Source: Enoplolaimus lenunculus (lineage: Eukaryota; Nematoda; Enoplea; Enoplida; Thoracostomopsidae). From it: a DNA stretch of 64,000 bases. Where the stretch lies: NCBI GenBank assembly GCA_030248215.1, contig JASANG010002173.1:62001-126000 (forward strand), given 5' to 3'. The number at the start of each line of letters is the position of its first letter. Position 1 is the stretch's first letter. The notes beneath the pieces were generated by a model. It saw nothing but the letters and a program-made list of their open reading frames with translations, did no database searches and was not told where the DNA came from. Shown here one piece after another: positions 54,753-64,000 of the stretch. Both the position numbers and the translations under genes were made by a program.

Positions 54753-54968
54753 GGCCAATGTTACTTTTAGGGGCGTAACAGTAGATTAAGCGTATTCATA
54801 AGCGTAAGCCTAAGCCTAAGCGTTGCAAAAATGTGTTCCTAAGTCTAAGCCTAAGCCTAAGCCTAAGCCTAAACCTAAGCCTAAGCAAAAAAAGGCAATC
54901 TAGAATGTAAACCTACTCGTTTGTAGACCCACCAGAAACCTGGACGCCCCCTTAAAGTTACATGGGCC
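54753..54968 (-). mobile_element. TTAGGC-array MITE, subfamily B (longest array)
   Basis: GGCCAATGTTACTTTTAGGGG at the left and CCCCTTAAAGTTACATGGGCC at the right. The core has about ten CCTAAG units in two blocks. Flanks CAATGGCC and GCATGGCC match at 6 of 8 positions. Confidence 0.82.
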
Positions 54969-55199
54969 GCATGGCCACGCACCCTTGTGAACGTGGTCAG
55001 TACACACCGTTCGCTTTGTTAGGGACTTCGGGGTGCGATCATCAGTCAACGAACAAAAAATTGGTAAATTTAAAAACAGTTTTAATGGTAAACCCTGGTT
55101 TAGTTTTCTCGCTGTGAATTGGTAAGTTAATTTTGGCAAAAATCGCTGATTACTTAACAGACAACAGTGTGCAATATATACACTTCTTTCATTGTGCAA

Positions 55200-56350
55200 A
55201 ATGTACCAGCTAGCGTTGTGTTTTTGCTTGCCCTCGCATTTTGTGGGGAGGGTGTAACTCTCTAACCACTTGAATCACACCATTGGATTGAAGAATCACT
55301 TAAAGACTGTCTTCAGAGTAATAGTTCACTGAACATCGAATAATCGGAATTTCGGGTGATTCGCTGGTAGCTAAGAAAATCAAACTGAACCTAAACATGG
55401 AATCTTTATTTATTGGAGCGTTCGCCAGACTTTATCCTGAGTTCAATACTAAAATTGCATCTGGCTTCTATAGTTAGCTTTGATCCCGACGTCGTTTTTT
55501 TCATTGTTCGTCCTCTGTTGTGGCTGGCTGCGCGGAACGTACGATACCAAGCAGAAGCATTCCAACCGAGATTCTGCGTTGCAACCAAAATGAGTCAGGT
55601 TTGTCGATCGCTGGGCTCGAGTGGAATGTTTCAAATCGAATGAATCGGTCTGTCAAAATTGCAAAAGTTAATTTATACCTGAATATTCAAGAGATACACA
55701 TTTGGTACCGATTTTCCATGAAGTCTAAGTCTATCCTTATCACAAATTTTTGAATTCGCCCCTGACAGTAAACCCGACATACATTTTGTTCAGGACTGGA
55801 ATCGGTTCGCTTTTAAAACCGCTCCGGCTACTCTGTAAAAACACAACACTCTACTTAATGTACTATATATATTACTAACTTTTTTAAGTATAAGTGTACT
55901 AAATATTGAGTAAATCTTTGCTTAAATAAAATGTAAATACGTAAAACTGCTGCTGTCATTTCCTGATTAATTAAGTAAATGTAAAACTAAAAATTTTGTG
56001 TTTGCTTAAAATTAAGTAAAACTTTGCCAAGCACCATAGTAAGTAAAACCGACACTTAATTCGGCAACAGATTTATTTACTTTTAAGTATATTTTTCAGT
56101 GAGTATGTTAATACATATATTGAAGTATGAAGTATATATGCCCTTTATATATCCAGTACAAAACTGAATCCACATTAGGTCGACTTACTATATATAATGC
56201 AACGTTCTGCGTGTTTCCAATGTTTATTACGGAGAGGTGTGTAAATAAATTAAATTTACCTTCAAGGAAAACCAAAAATTCAAGATCATTACCATAAAAA
56301 ATATTACCAGCTTGAGCATACACGACTAGGCAAAAACGTAAGCCTAATGC
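55200..56350. other. Stretch with no recognised gene
   Basis: Minus-strand frames at 55406-55634 are open for about 60 codons, and a minus-strand AATAAA lies at their end (about 55409), so a terminal exon there is possible but unproven. No repeat is recognised. Confidence 0.3.
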
Positions 56351-56351
56351 C

Positions 56352-56588
56352 TACTCCCGTGTTCCCAAAATATGGGTCGCACCAGTCACCAGTTGGTAAT
56401 AGGTCTTGTAACCTACCAACCACTGAATGCGCTCACAATTCAGCACATCTTTCATATACAATTTGCTCTACTCCTGTACCAGTTTTGAGATAAACCACTG
56501 CAATTTGTTTGCGAGTTTGAAAACCTGTTACTAACTGATGATTTACTAAACTGATGATAGTTGCTATGTACATTTTAGAATATGGGCC
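56352..56588 (+). mobile_element. CCAGTTGGTAATAGG-family MITE
   Basis: CACCAGTTGGTAATAGGTC near the left and ACCTGTTACTAACTGATGA with ATTTTAGAATATGGGCC at the right match the copies at 18.9 and 32.0 kb. Confidence 0.7.
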
Positions 56589-56632
56589 CTATATCAAACC
56601 TATGCGTCAGCTTCAGTATTCGAAAGTTAACG

Positions 56633-56707
56633 GGCCCATGTTACTTTTGGGCTTAGGCTTCGGAATAGGCTTAATCAACGGTTACGACCCTAAAAGTAAC
56701 ATTGGCT
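56633..56707 (+). mobile_element. Minimal TTAGGC MITE, subfamily B (deletion form)
   Basis: Only 75 bp: GGCCCATGTTACTTTTGGG, one or two TTAGGC-like units, and CCTAAAAGTAACATTGGC. Termini are kept but most of the core is missing. Confidence 0.7.
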
Positions 56708-57328
56708 GGGTAAATGGTTATTAACAGAATCGCCCGTGAATTGAATATATAAAATCAAAAATATTACCAGCAATGATGTTTAAGTTTAGGTATCAACTGA
56801 AAACAACATAAAAATTGAGTATAAAAGACAAGCCGAATCATTAAACTGACTATATGTGTTTACAAATATTTCGATATATAAAGACGTAGAAATTACGCCG
56901 AAAGCGCAAACCTTTGTTAGCTCGTGTTGTTTCCTCTGCATTTTTCACCGATTTGGCTGTCGAATATAAAGTATTGGGAGCTTCAGATGAACAATACTTG
57001 CAACGCATATTTGTTTACACGACAGGGCTGGTGGGGTCGCATTCGCTTAACCCGTCCCTGTGGTGTCCACCACGGGCTGTAGCGTGAACTTTGGTTACCT
57101 CAAAATCATGCGAACTTTTATTTCAAATTGCTGTCTGCCACAAACGTTCGATATGGTCATATTTCATCTTGTCTGGATGGTGAAAAAATGCTTCAGTTTT
57201 CAATTTTATAGTGAAATTATGTTTAGTGGCGGACGTTTTTGCAGTTGTGAAAGTAGCTGTTTTCGTCTTAAAATCTTATCTACGCAGTTTCGAATTTAGC
57301 CACGAATTTCATTATAAAATCATTACTG

Positions 57329-58150
57329 TAGTGACCAGAATAAAGTGGGGGTAATAAGTGGGGGGTTGGTCCCATTTTGAGTCCCAAGCAATAGTTGTTA
57401 GTATGCCTAATAAGATTGCGTAAGCGGATAGAGTCCCTAAACCGTAATTGGAGTCCATAAATGTCAATTATCCCTATTGTAGGGCATAAATGACCCCAGG
57501 ACCAAAACGTTGAGTTCGAAACTTTAAAGCATACTTAAGTTCTGAAAGTACATTCCTATGTATAGATGGGCACCATATATCCGGATATCCGGATATGAAA
57601 AATATCCGGATATGTATCCGAAATGAAACGTGTATCCGGATATCCGCCGGATATCCGAAATGCTTTTTGCCTAAAAATTTTTATTGAAAATTTGCATGGT
57701 TTCACCACCAAAGTAGCTGGAGCTGACGAAAAAGAATCTGTATCCAAACCTCAGTCAGAATATTAAACCACATTCTTGCAAAATTGTTCATTTACCTCTG
57801 GGAAGTTTTAGCGGTTTTATTTAACACGAAGTTTTCTGAGTTAACACTTCGTGTATCCGAGAATGATGATCGCAAGTTTACTGAGAACAGTATGATATAG
57901 ACTACAGATGCACACCGGATATCCGGTCCAGATAAGAAAAATGTCTAAGGACCCCTACCTTACAATTTGTCCCCCCTCTCCCCACATAAATTTTTTGTGA
58001 TAAAATGATATGGTCATTCATTAACTTACAATGTGTCCTCTCATCATATACTTTCGTTATAAAATAGGGTCCTACCTTATAATTTTCCCGCTAAGAAAAT
58101 TTTTTGAAGAAAAATTGCGTTTCAAAATATTTACCATACCGCCCATTTAG
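57329..58150. repeat. Patchwork of decayed repeats
   Basis: GTAGTGACCAGAATAAAG with CCCATTTTGAGTCCC at 57329-57500 belongs to the GTAGTGACCCGAATAAGAGG family. ATATCCGGATATCCGGATAT units at 57568-57660 and CACCGGATATCCGGTCC at 57910 are CCGG-rich repeats. ACCTTACAATTTGTCCCC units at 57955-58100 match the repeat near position 280. No gene is seen. Confidence 0.5.
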
Positions 58151-58213
58151 AAAGTTCTGGATCCGCTGTTGAAAGCGCGACACCAGTATAAGTAACATGG
58201 GCTGATGTTTCTA

Positions 58214-58502
58214 GTGAGTGACCCGAATAAGAGGTGGGACTGATATTTATTTGAGCTCTCTAGAGGGTACCCCCTGTTATTCGGTACGGATTGTTATTTA
58301 TTTTTAACCCACGCTCCGCCACCCTTCATTACTGATATATATCTGGTCCTGGATTCATTTAGGTGCTACAATTAGGAATAATTGACATTTATGGACTCTA
58401 ATTAGGGTTTTGAGACTCTATGCGCTTACCGATTCTTATTAGGGATACGGACTCCTATTGATTGGGACTCAAAATGGGTACCCCTCTTATTCGGGTCGCT
58501 AC
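58214..58502. mobile_element. (G)TAGTGACCCGAATAAGAGG element (well preserved)
   Basis: AGTGACCCGAATAAGAGG at the left and CCCCTCTTATTCGGGTCGCTAC at the right, with CTGTTATTCGG, TACGGATTGTTATT and GGGACTCAAAATGGG inside. It is 289 bp and non-coding. Confidence 0.78.
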
Positions 58503-58577
58503 AGTATACTGCACTCAAAATAATATTCCTGATATTTAAGAAAAAATTTTACATTTTAGAAATATGATCAGCAAGGT

Positions 58578-59000
58578 GCACTTGAAAAGTATTTCGGTTA
58601 TGTAATGTTTCAAAAAACGTTTTGAAATAAAGTCTGAAAATTAAAACGTTTTCCAGTTATTTTTAGAAAAATTGTTTTAAATATCAGCAAAACTTTTCAG
58701 ATTTGCCACAGAAAACACATTTCTGAATAAATTCAGAAATACTTTTTTGTGTGTGGCATAATAAATACCGATTTTTAGAATTGTATCTTTTATGCTCACA
58801 TCAATTTGCGTGAGGGTCAGGGTACTTCCTTTAAAGCAACAAGTTAAAACAAGCGCTTATAAACGAAAATTGAGGTGCGTTTGAAAAGCATTTCTGTTTA
58901 AAACAAACAATTGTTGGAAAAAGTTTTGAAATAAAGTCTGAAAATCACTGTATTAAACGAAAGAAATAAAAGTTTCGCTGTTTTTTAGAAAAATTGTCCC
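58578..59000. repeat. Diverged direct repeat pair
   Basis: Two copies (about 58575-58690 and 58880-58995) share GTTTTGAAATAAAGTCTGAA followed by AAATTGT and related text. Both lie between a MITE and a GAGTC element. No coding capacity is seen. Confidence 0.5.
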
Positions 59001-59211
59001 GACACAAAAATGTTTCATTTTGTCGCTGCAAAATTCGTTTCAGAATATTAAATTCAGAAATACTCTTGTGAACTTCACACCGCAAACGTAAGCAAGCATG
59101 TAACCAAACCTAAGCCTGAACCGAAACCAGATCTAAAGTCTATTCCTAATAATACGTTTTAAGCTAAAAACTTTGCAAATTTCGAAATCTGTGTGAGCGC
59201 GGTACAAGAGT

Positions 59212-59420
59212 CACATTGCAAAACAATGTGAGTCAAATTGACTCCCTCTGAAATAGGCTCTACGGGACTACACAAATTCAGTCAAAATTTAACTCCACCA
59301 GAGTTACCAACTCACTGAGTCGCACATTTGACTCTGGCGGAGTCGAATTTGACTCAGCTTGTGTTGTTCCGTATAGCCTATTTCGGACTGAGTCAATTTG
59401 ACTCACCATTTTTTGCAGTG
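59212..59420. mobile_element. Palindromic GAGTC element
   Basis: GTGAGTCAAATTGACTCCC at the left and GTCAATTTGACTCACC then TTTTTTGCAGTG at the right, with the usual GACTACACAAATTCAGTC interior. Confidence 0.75.
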
Positions 59421-59906
59421 CAGCAATTATGGATTTGAAAGATCGACAGCAAACATCTTATGAGTATATCATGATTACGCAATCGTTGGTGCGTTAAAGT
59501 TTTAAGCTGAACTGTTCGTTTACACGCTGTGTAATTTTTATTGAATTGTTTGATTTTGTATTCATGACCAACAGCGACGCAGTCAAGTGTAAAAACACAC
59601 ATTTTGGTTGTTTTGCATGGGCGTAGCCATGAGTTCAGTTCGAGTGAGTATAAATTTGACGTATACGTGTTTCCTGAGAGTGAGCATAGGATGTGTGAAA
59701 AATTGCCTAACTGCATAATTTATATTTCTGTCCTCAAATTCGCTAAGTGTCCGTTTACTTGTCTCTTGAAACTTTTGAAGGAGATCCTACTTCCCATATC
59801 CCTTTCGTTGTTTAAGTTACTGTTGTTTGCTCTTTGGTCTTGTGCCGGCCCGTAGCCAGAAGCGGCCAGGAAAACCACAGCTTCCCCAGGAAAATTTTTG
59901 GCCAAT

Positions 59907-60368
59907 TTAGAAAATTTTCATTCTTGCTTGTAAGTCATCGAAAATCCTTGTATGTCTCTCCTGGAAAAAAGTTAAGCCTTTAAGCAATGTGGGCTCGATA
60001 AGGTCTTGGTCATGTAATTTCAGTGCAAGCGGCACACAGATTTTAAGCTTTTGTGCAAACAACTCCTTCAACGGCGAGAAACTATTGGCTCCAAGCGTAA
60101 GATGCAATAGATGGCTTGACAAAGTACTCTGTCCAGACGTTGTCTTATAAAATATGTTTTTCATGATTTTATACTGAAGCTGGTTTACAGAACAGTTAAA
60201 CGGCCAAATCAATGGCTGATCCAAAGGAAACTCGGGTGCCGGATCATCCATCTTACTTCTTAAGTTTCTATGCATGAGTATACGAACGTTGAGACTGGTA
60301 CCTAACCAGCATTCATGAAAACACATAAAATTTTTAAAACTTAGGGTCAGTCGATTCCCTTGCTTCAT
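59907..60368 (-). CDS. Unrecognised 153-codon open frame
   Basis: On the minus strand the frame runs from an ATG (60368) to TAA. It has a balanced, protein-like composition (MDDPAPEFPLDQPLIWPFNC, QLQYKIMKNIFYKTTSG, then LKGLTFFQERHTRIFDD). No signal peptide or membrane segment is evident and I do not recognise a family. It could be one exon of a spliced gene, a decayed transposase exon or a processed copy. No partner exon was found. Confidence 0.3.
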   Translation of the reverse strand: MKQGNRLTLSFKNFMCFHECWLGTSLNVRILMHRNLRSKMDDPAPEFPLDQPLIWPFNCSVNQLQYKIMKNIFYKTTSGQSTLSSHLLHLTLGANSFSPLKELFAQKLKICVPLALKLHDQDLIEPTLLKGLTFFQERHTRIFDDLQARMKIF

Positions 60369-60562
60369 GCGACTGTGTTCCTGCTTTTGATGCCCGAGTT
60401 ATAGTTTTCGCTAAAGATGAGATATGTTCTCAGCTCTATTTAACATTGCTTTTTCCCCTTGTCTGCCGTTGTTGGTCCAATCTACAACTATTGTTTTTTA
60501 GTTTTAAGACCTGTATTTACATAACAAATAATCCGTAAAAATAAAAATATCATAAAAACCGG

Positions 60563-60777
60563 TGCCCATGTAAAGATCAGTGGTGAAACGTTTTTTTTGT
60601 GGGACGAGAAACGAGTAAGCTTAAGGTTTAGGCTGTTTTTTTACCTGGCTTAGGTATAAGCTTCGGCTAAGGGATATGCTTATTCTTACGCTTAGGCTTT
60701 AGGCTTAGGCTTAGACTCAGACTTAGGCTTAGGAATATGCTTAGAACACCGTTCCAACCATGTTCTATATATTGGCC
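60563..60777 (+). mobile_element. TTAGGC-array MITE, subfamily A
   Basis: GCCCATGTAAAGATCAGTGG at the left, TGTTCTATATATTGGCC at the right, and about nine TTAGGC-like units inside. Flanks AAAACCGG and GAAACCGG match at 7 of 8 positions. Confidence 0.82.
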
Positions 60778-61834
60778 GAAACCGGAACTCAATAATTGGT
60801 TGAAACACCTAAATCTTTCATGTGAAAATTTCACATTGAAAAATTGGTTAACTACAAAAACAGCAGAAAGTAGAACCAGTTCTTCATCCGTTAACTTTGG
60901 GCCAATTAAGTGCTACCTGTTGCACGTTCTAAATCTGCTGGACCAGACCCCGTAGCCAGTCACAATGCAAGGAAGACTAAACATTTTCATGAGAACATAC
61001 AAGTGTTTTCGTTGACTTCTTCCAAGCAAAGTTGAAAATTTTTTCGTTAAGAACATTCTACCATGGGGGCTGAGGCCATCTGGCACACGTCTGGCCCCTG
61101 GCGCTAGCTTGACCGGAACGATCGAGCGTTTATAGTTCTCCGATTGATGGCCCTTTTTAAACAGTCAGGGCCTGTATAGGGACAAAGAAAGCACATCCTG
61201 TCCTTGAAATCTTTTTGCCCATTTGTTATAAACTTTGGCGTCACTTCCAACTACTTGTGTGGTTCCGTTGTAGTTTTTTTACATATTCCTCTAAACTCTT
61301 GCTGTACTGTCGACTGGGAACGCGCAGTTTAACGTTCCGTTCGCGTTAAACCTCGAGCACATTTTGTGCCAAAATTGTCGTTTTTTTCTTCTCAAAACAA
61401 AAGGCGTGCGAATTCATTGTTTAGCAAATAATAATAATTATAATAATAATAATAATAATAATAATAATTTCTGGCATTCAGCCACAAACGGCCTTAAATT
61501 GAACCTCTGTGAAAAAAATAGCAACATAAAAACGCCGTTTTGTTAGCGCTTTTAGTTTCGTATGTTTTTCAGAAGAACACCAGTTAATGGCCCCTGTTAT
61601 TGCGCTAAGTTTGTATTTTATGAACACTGGAAGGTGTGTGTGCAAACGGTACCGTTCGATTCCACTTTCCTGCGGTCATATTTTTCCATAGACAGGGTAT
61701 GTATGGTAAAAAATATTAGATGTTGTACCCTCTTTTATATACGTTTTGCTCAAAAGCGCTACTTGCACACTCCTTCGCAAATTTCTACCGGTGACAGTGT
61801 CCGTTGAGTTAAAAAGTGGTGTCATGAAAGTCAT
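60778..61834. other. Intergenic, no gene recognised
   Basis: Nothing beyond an AAT microsatellite at 61428-61468 was recognised. Confidence 0.4.
61428..61468. repeat. (AAT)n microsatellite
   Basis: A pure AAT/ATA trinucleotide repeat with one interruption. Confidence 0.9.
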
Positions 61835-62038
61835 GGACAATGTAAAGAACAGGGGCGGAACAGTATTATAATCATACTCCTAAGCCTAAGCCAAAGCCTA
61901 AACCTAAGCGTAAGAATGAGCATATTCCTAAGCCTAAGCCTAAGCCTAAGCCAAGCAAAAAATTTAGCCTAAAACTTTAAGCTGACTCAATTCTAGTCCC
62001 TCAGAAAAACTTTCCGCCCCTGATCTTTTACATGGGCT
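61835..62038 (-). mobile_element. TTAGGC-array MITE, subfamily A, with perfect 8-bp duplication
   Basis: The left end GACAATGTAAAGAACAGGGG and right end TGATCTTTTACATGGGCT mirror each other. AAAGTCAT is duplicated exactly (61827-61834 and 62039-62046). The core has about ten CCTAAG units in two blocks around GCGTAAGAATGAGCATATTC. Confidence 0.92.
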
Positions 62039-62599
62039 AAAGTCATGAACGCAACTTACATTCAAATATCATGTTTCGAATCTATGCACCGGTTAAAACG
62101 TGAACTAACTGTTCTTATGGCCAAAATTTGTTTGCAAGCGGATACCGAGGGGTGTCGCCACACCTATCGGTATTTATTATGGTCAAAGAAAAAAACTGTT
62201 TTTCGAGCTCTTGTAAGCCGGTTACCGATTTTATTTTTAGCCAACCAATATTTTAATCATTTCGCTAGCGTTGGCGGCTCTTCCGATCCAAATTGCGTGG
62301 TACACAACTGTTTGCTTGTGAACCTAAAATCACGCATCTCATGGGACATTTAACGTGCGTTTGGTAGTCAAGTAGTGTCCGTTGGACGCACTATATATAT
62401 AATAGAATGTATATATGTAAATTTATTACATATATACGACTTTACCACTAAGGCTCAATATTTTGGGAAGATTTGGAAAAAATTTAGCAAGAATCCGTGA
62501 TTTTTGTTATAATTTCGTGTTGCTTTATAAAATCGAACATAATTAAATCGAGCAAGTTAGAGCACTTTTTTGCACTTAACTATTGAATTTCGCCAGGCG

Positions 62600-62775
62600 C
62601 CAAGACCGGAGCAGCAACCTCCACACCCTCATTTGGGAGGCCACCTTAAAAGGAGCCGCACCCTAAACGGTTGAAACAAAACCACCGAAGTTTAAAATGC
62701 ATCTGGCTTCTTGCTCGCTTCGCTCACGAGTTTGGTTGGAGCTCCCACCCCTGTCTGTTTCGGCAACGTCTGGCA
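62600..62775. repeat. Dispersed repeat, copy 2
   Basis: AAAAGGAGCCGCACCCTAAAC, GGTTGAAACAAAACC and TTTAAAATGCATCTGGCTTC match the copy at about 53.84-54.03 kb. Confidence 0.6.
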
Positions 62776-62941
62776 CCCTCTGGTTTTCGAACTATTTTTG
62801 GTAGTAATACGTTTTTCAAATTCAATCTTGGTTCTGGTTTTGGTCACAAATTTCAACGTGTAACTGTTTTTATTGCTCATAAAACACAGCTTTACCGTTA
62901 ATATTGGAGGTTTAGTGTGTTTCAATTTCAATTTGAAACCT

Positions 62942-63150
62942 GTGTCCGTATTCTCAAATGCGTATAGCATCTACCACCTGTTTGTACTATGTCTTCAAAC
63001 AAGCAAACCGCTACAACTCACGTGTAAGATAAATCCATTGCAACAAATACGCAAAATTTGAATAAAGTTCCACATTGGTTGGTTCAAAATTTTCAAGACC
63101 TATCACCTAACGTGGTAATAGGTGCTGCATGTAATTGAAAATATGGATCC
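62942..63150 (+). mobile_element. CCAGTTGGTAATAGG-family MITE (diverged)
   Basis: CGTATTCTCAAATGCGTATAG at the left and AACGTGGTAATAGGTGCTGC with GAAAATATGGATCC at the right correspond to the family ends, but the middle is diverged. Confidence 0.5.
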
Positions 63151-63374
63151 TAGGTTTCATGCTCACTCAAACTGGATAAGGATGTCAACTGCTGAATTTG
63201 GTCATTTTCAAAATTTCAACATATGGGTCTGACAACAGATATCTGTCGTTGATGCTTTTTGCAAAAAAATGTCAAAAACATTCGCTTAGTGTTTTATTTT
63301 CGAAAAAAATATAAGTTTACCTAATTGAGTTTTAAGTTATTAATGTGTAAAATTTGCAAATACAAATAATAACT

Positions 63375-63505
63375 AAGGGTTACGCTATACTTGACGCCCG
63401 GCGCCGTCCGTCATCGTGCGTCCTCCGTACGGCGCCGACGGTCACCGTCCGTTACTGACCCGTCCACGTCGACGGACGGATTATGAACGGCACCGGACGG
63501 TACAA
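63375..63505. repeat. GACGGAC-rich repeat
   Basis: AAGGGTTACGCTATACTTGACG, then GCCGTCCGTCATCG, ACGGTCACCGTCCG and GACGGACGG units. It is closely related to the copy at 53.0-53.2 kb. Confidence 0.6.
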
Positions 63506-63831
63506 TACTGATATATAGAAACATTACTGTTGTCAACGTGCCTGCAAATTTGCAACCCTAAAACATTCCTCCCAAATGCATTTTCCTGAAAACTGTGCAG
63601 GACTTTTTGCTCAATACGTTTCGGGTCACTTTATAATTCTTTGCCGTATCGTGTACATTGACTTTCAAAAGAGCACGTTCTATAATTTGTATATATCTGT
63701 TGTCTCAAGATTATATATGAAGCATTTTTACAACAGCTGGAACGCTGCCAAAAATACGTATTTAGGGCGTGCCAGGTTTAATAATACAGATATACACTAC
63801 TGATCAAATCTTGGCTGCCATAAAAACGTGA

Positions 63832-64000
63832 GTCAATGTATCTTTTATGGGCGTAACATTGGCTTAAGAATATTGTTGACCATGAACCTTGGCCTAAATT
63901 TGGCTTAGGTTTAGAATAAGGCAAACGTTCAGCTTATAGGCTTAATTTTGGGATTACGTAAGGCTTCGGCATATTTCGTTAAAATCAAACCAAGCCCTGG
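63832..64000 (+). mobile_element. Decayed TTAGGC-array element at window end
   Basis: CAATGTATCTTTTATGGGCGTAAC resembles a B-type left end, and TTAGG/GCTTAGG-like units follow to the window edge. The right end lies outside. Confidence 0.4.

Noticed and set aside
54840-54890. A true telomere or chromosome end
   Set aside because: The arrays are short, occur in both orientations throughout the window and lie inside elements with terminal repeats and target duplications.

Overview
The window looks like AT-rich, intron-bearing invertebrate DNA, most likely from a nematode. The evidence is: split genes with GT..AG introns; two secreted proteins carrying ShKT (sea-anemone-toxin-like) cysteine modules, a family greatly expanded in nematodes; and many short arrays of TTAGGC, the nematode telomere unit. 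The last point is weak for taxonomy, because here the arrays sit inside small transposons rather than at a telomere. I saw no bacterial genes, CRISPR array, rRNA or recognisable virus-like element.

Layout. 1-2.9 kb: no gene recognised. 2.9-5.8 kb (+): secreted PAN/apple-like plus ShKT protein in four joined exons. 5.8-17.4 kb: repeats only. 17.4-21.0 kb (+): secreted Gly-rich/ShKT/His-Gly-Tyr-rich protein. 22.0-22.2 kb (+): possible small one-pass membrane protein. 23.4-23.9 kb (+): the last two exons of spartin (SPART/SPG20 senescence domain), with no upstream exons found. 25.5-27.6 kb: an inverted repeat followed by an A/C-rich, G/T-poor block that is probably an assembly or read artefact. 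28.1-30.2 kb (+): two exons of an unrecognised gene. 31.3-47.6 kb (+): the main gene, a ~20-exon SLX4 (C. elegans HIM-18) homologue with tandem UBZ4 fingers, BTB, SAP and C-terminal CCD. A large last exon joins in frame and adds a ~646-residue acidic tail with an NLS, a C2H2 finger and an AT-hook. 50.8-52.1 kb (-): a two-exon secreted Gly/Ser-rich, basic, Cys-containing protein. 52-64 kb: repeats and one unexplained open frame.

The repeats are the most distinctive part. At least seven families of short non-autonomous DNA elements recur. They are: (A/B) GGCC(C/A)ATG-ended MITEs with 8-bp target duplications and a TTAGGC-array core, in two subfamilies; CAGGGTG-ended hAT-like elements with 8-bp duplications; TA-flanked palindromic GAGTC elements; TTAA-flanked elements with a tRNA-like core; a (G)TAGTGACCCGAATAAGAGG family; a CCAGTTGGTAATAGG family; and a GACGGAC-rich family. 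Many lie in introns, including six or more within the SLX4 gene.

The secreted ShKT and Gly-rich proteins would act outside the cell. SLX4 is the nuclear scaffold for structure-specific nucleases and spartin acts on endosomes and lipid droplets, so the genes do not form a single pathway. All splice junctions were assigned by eye from GT/AG sites and phase matching.
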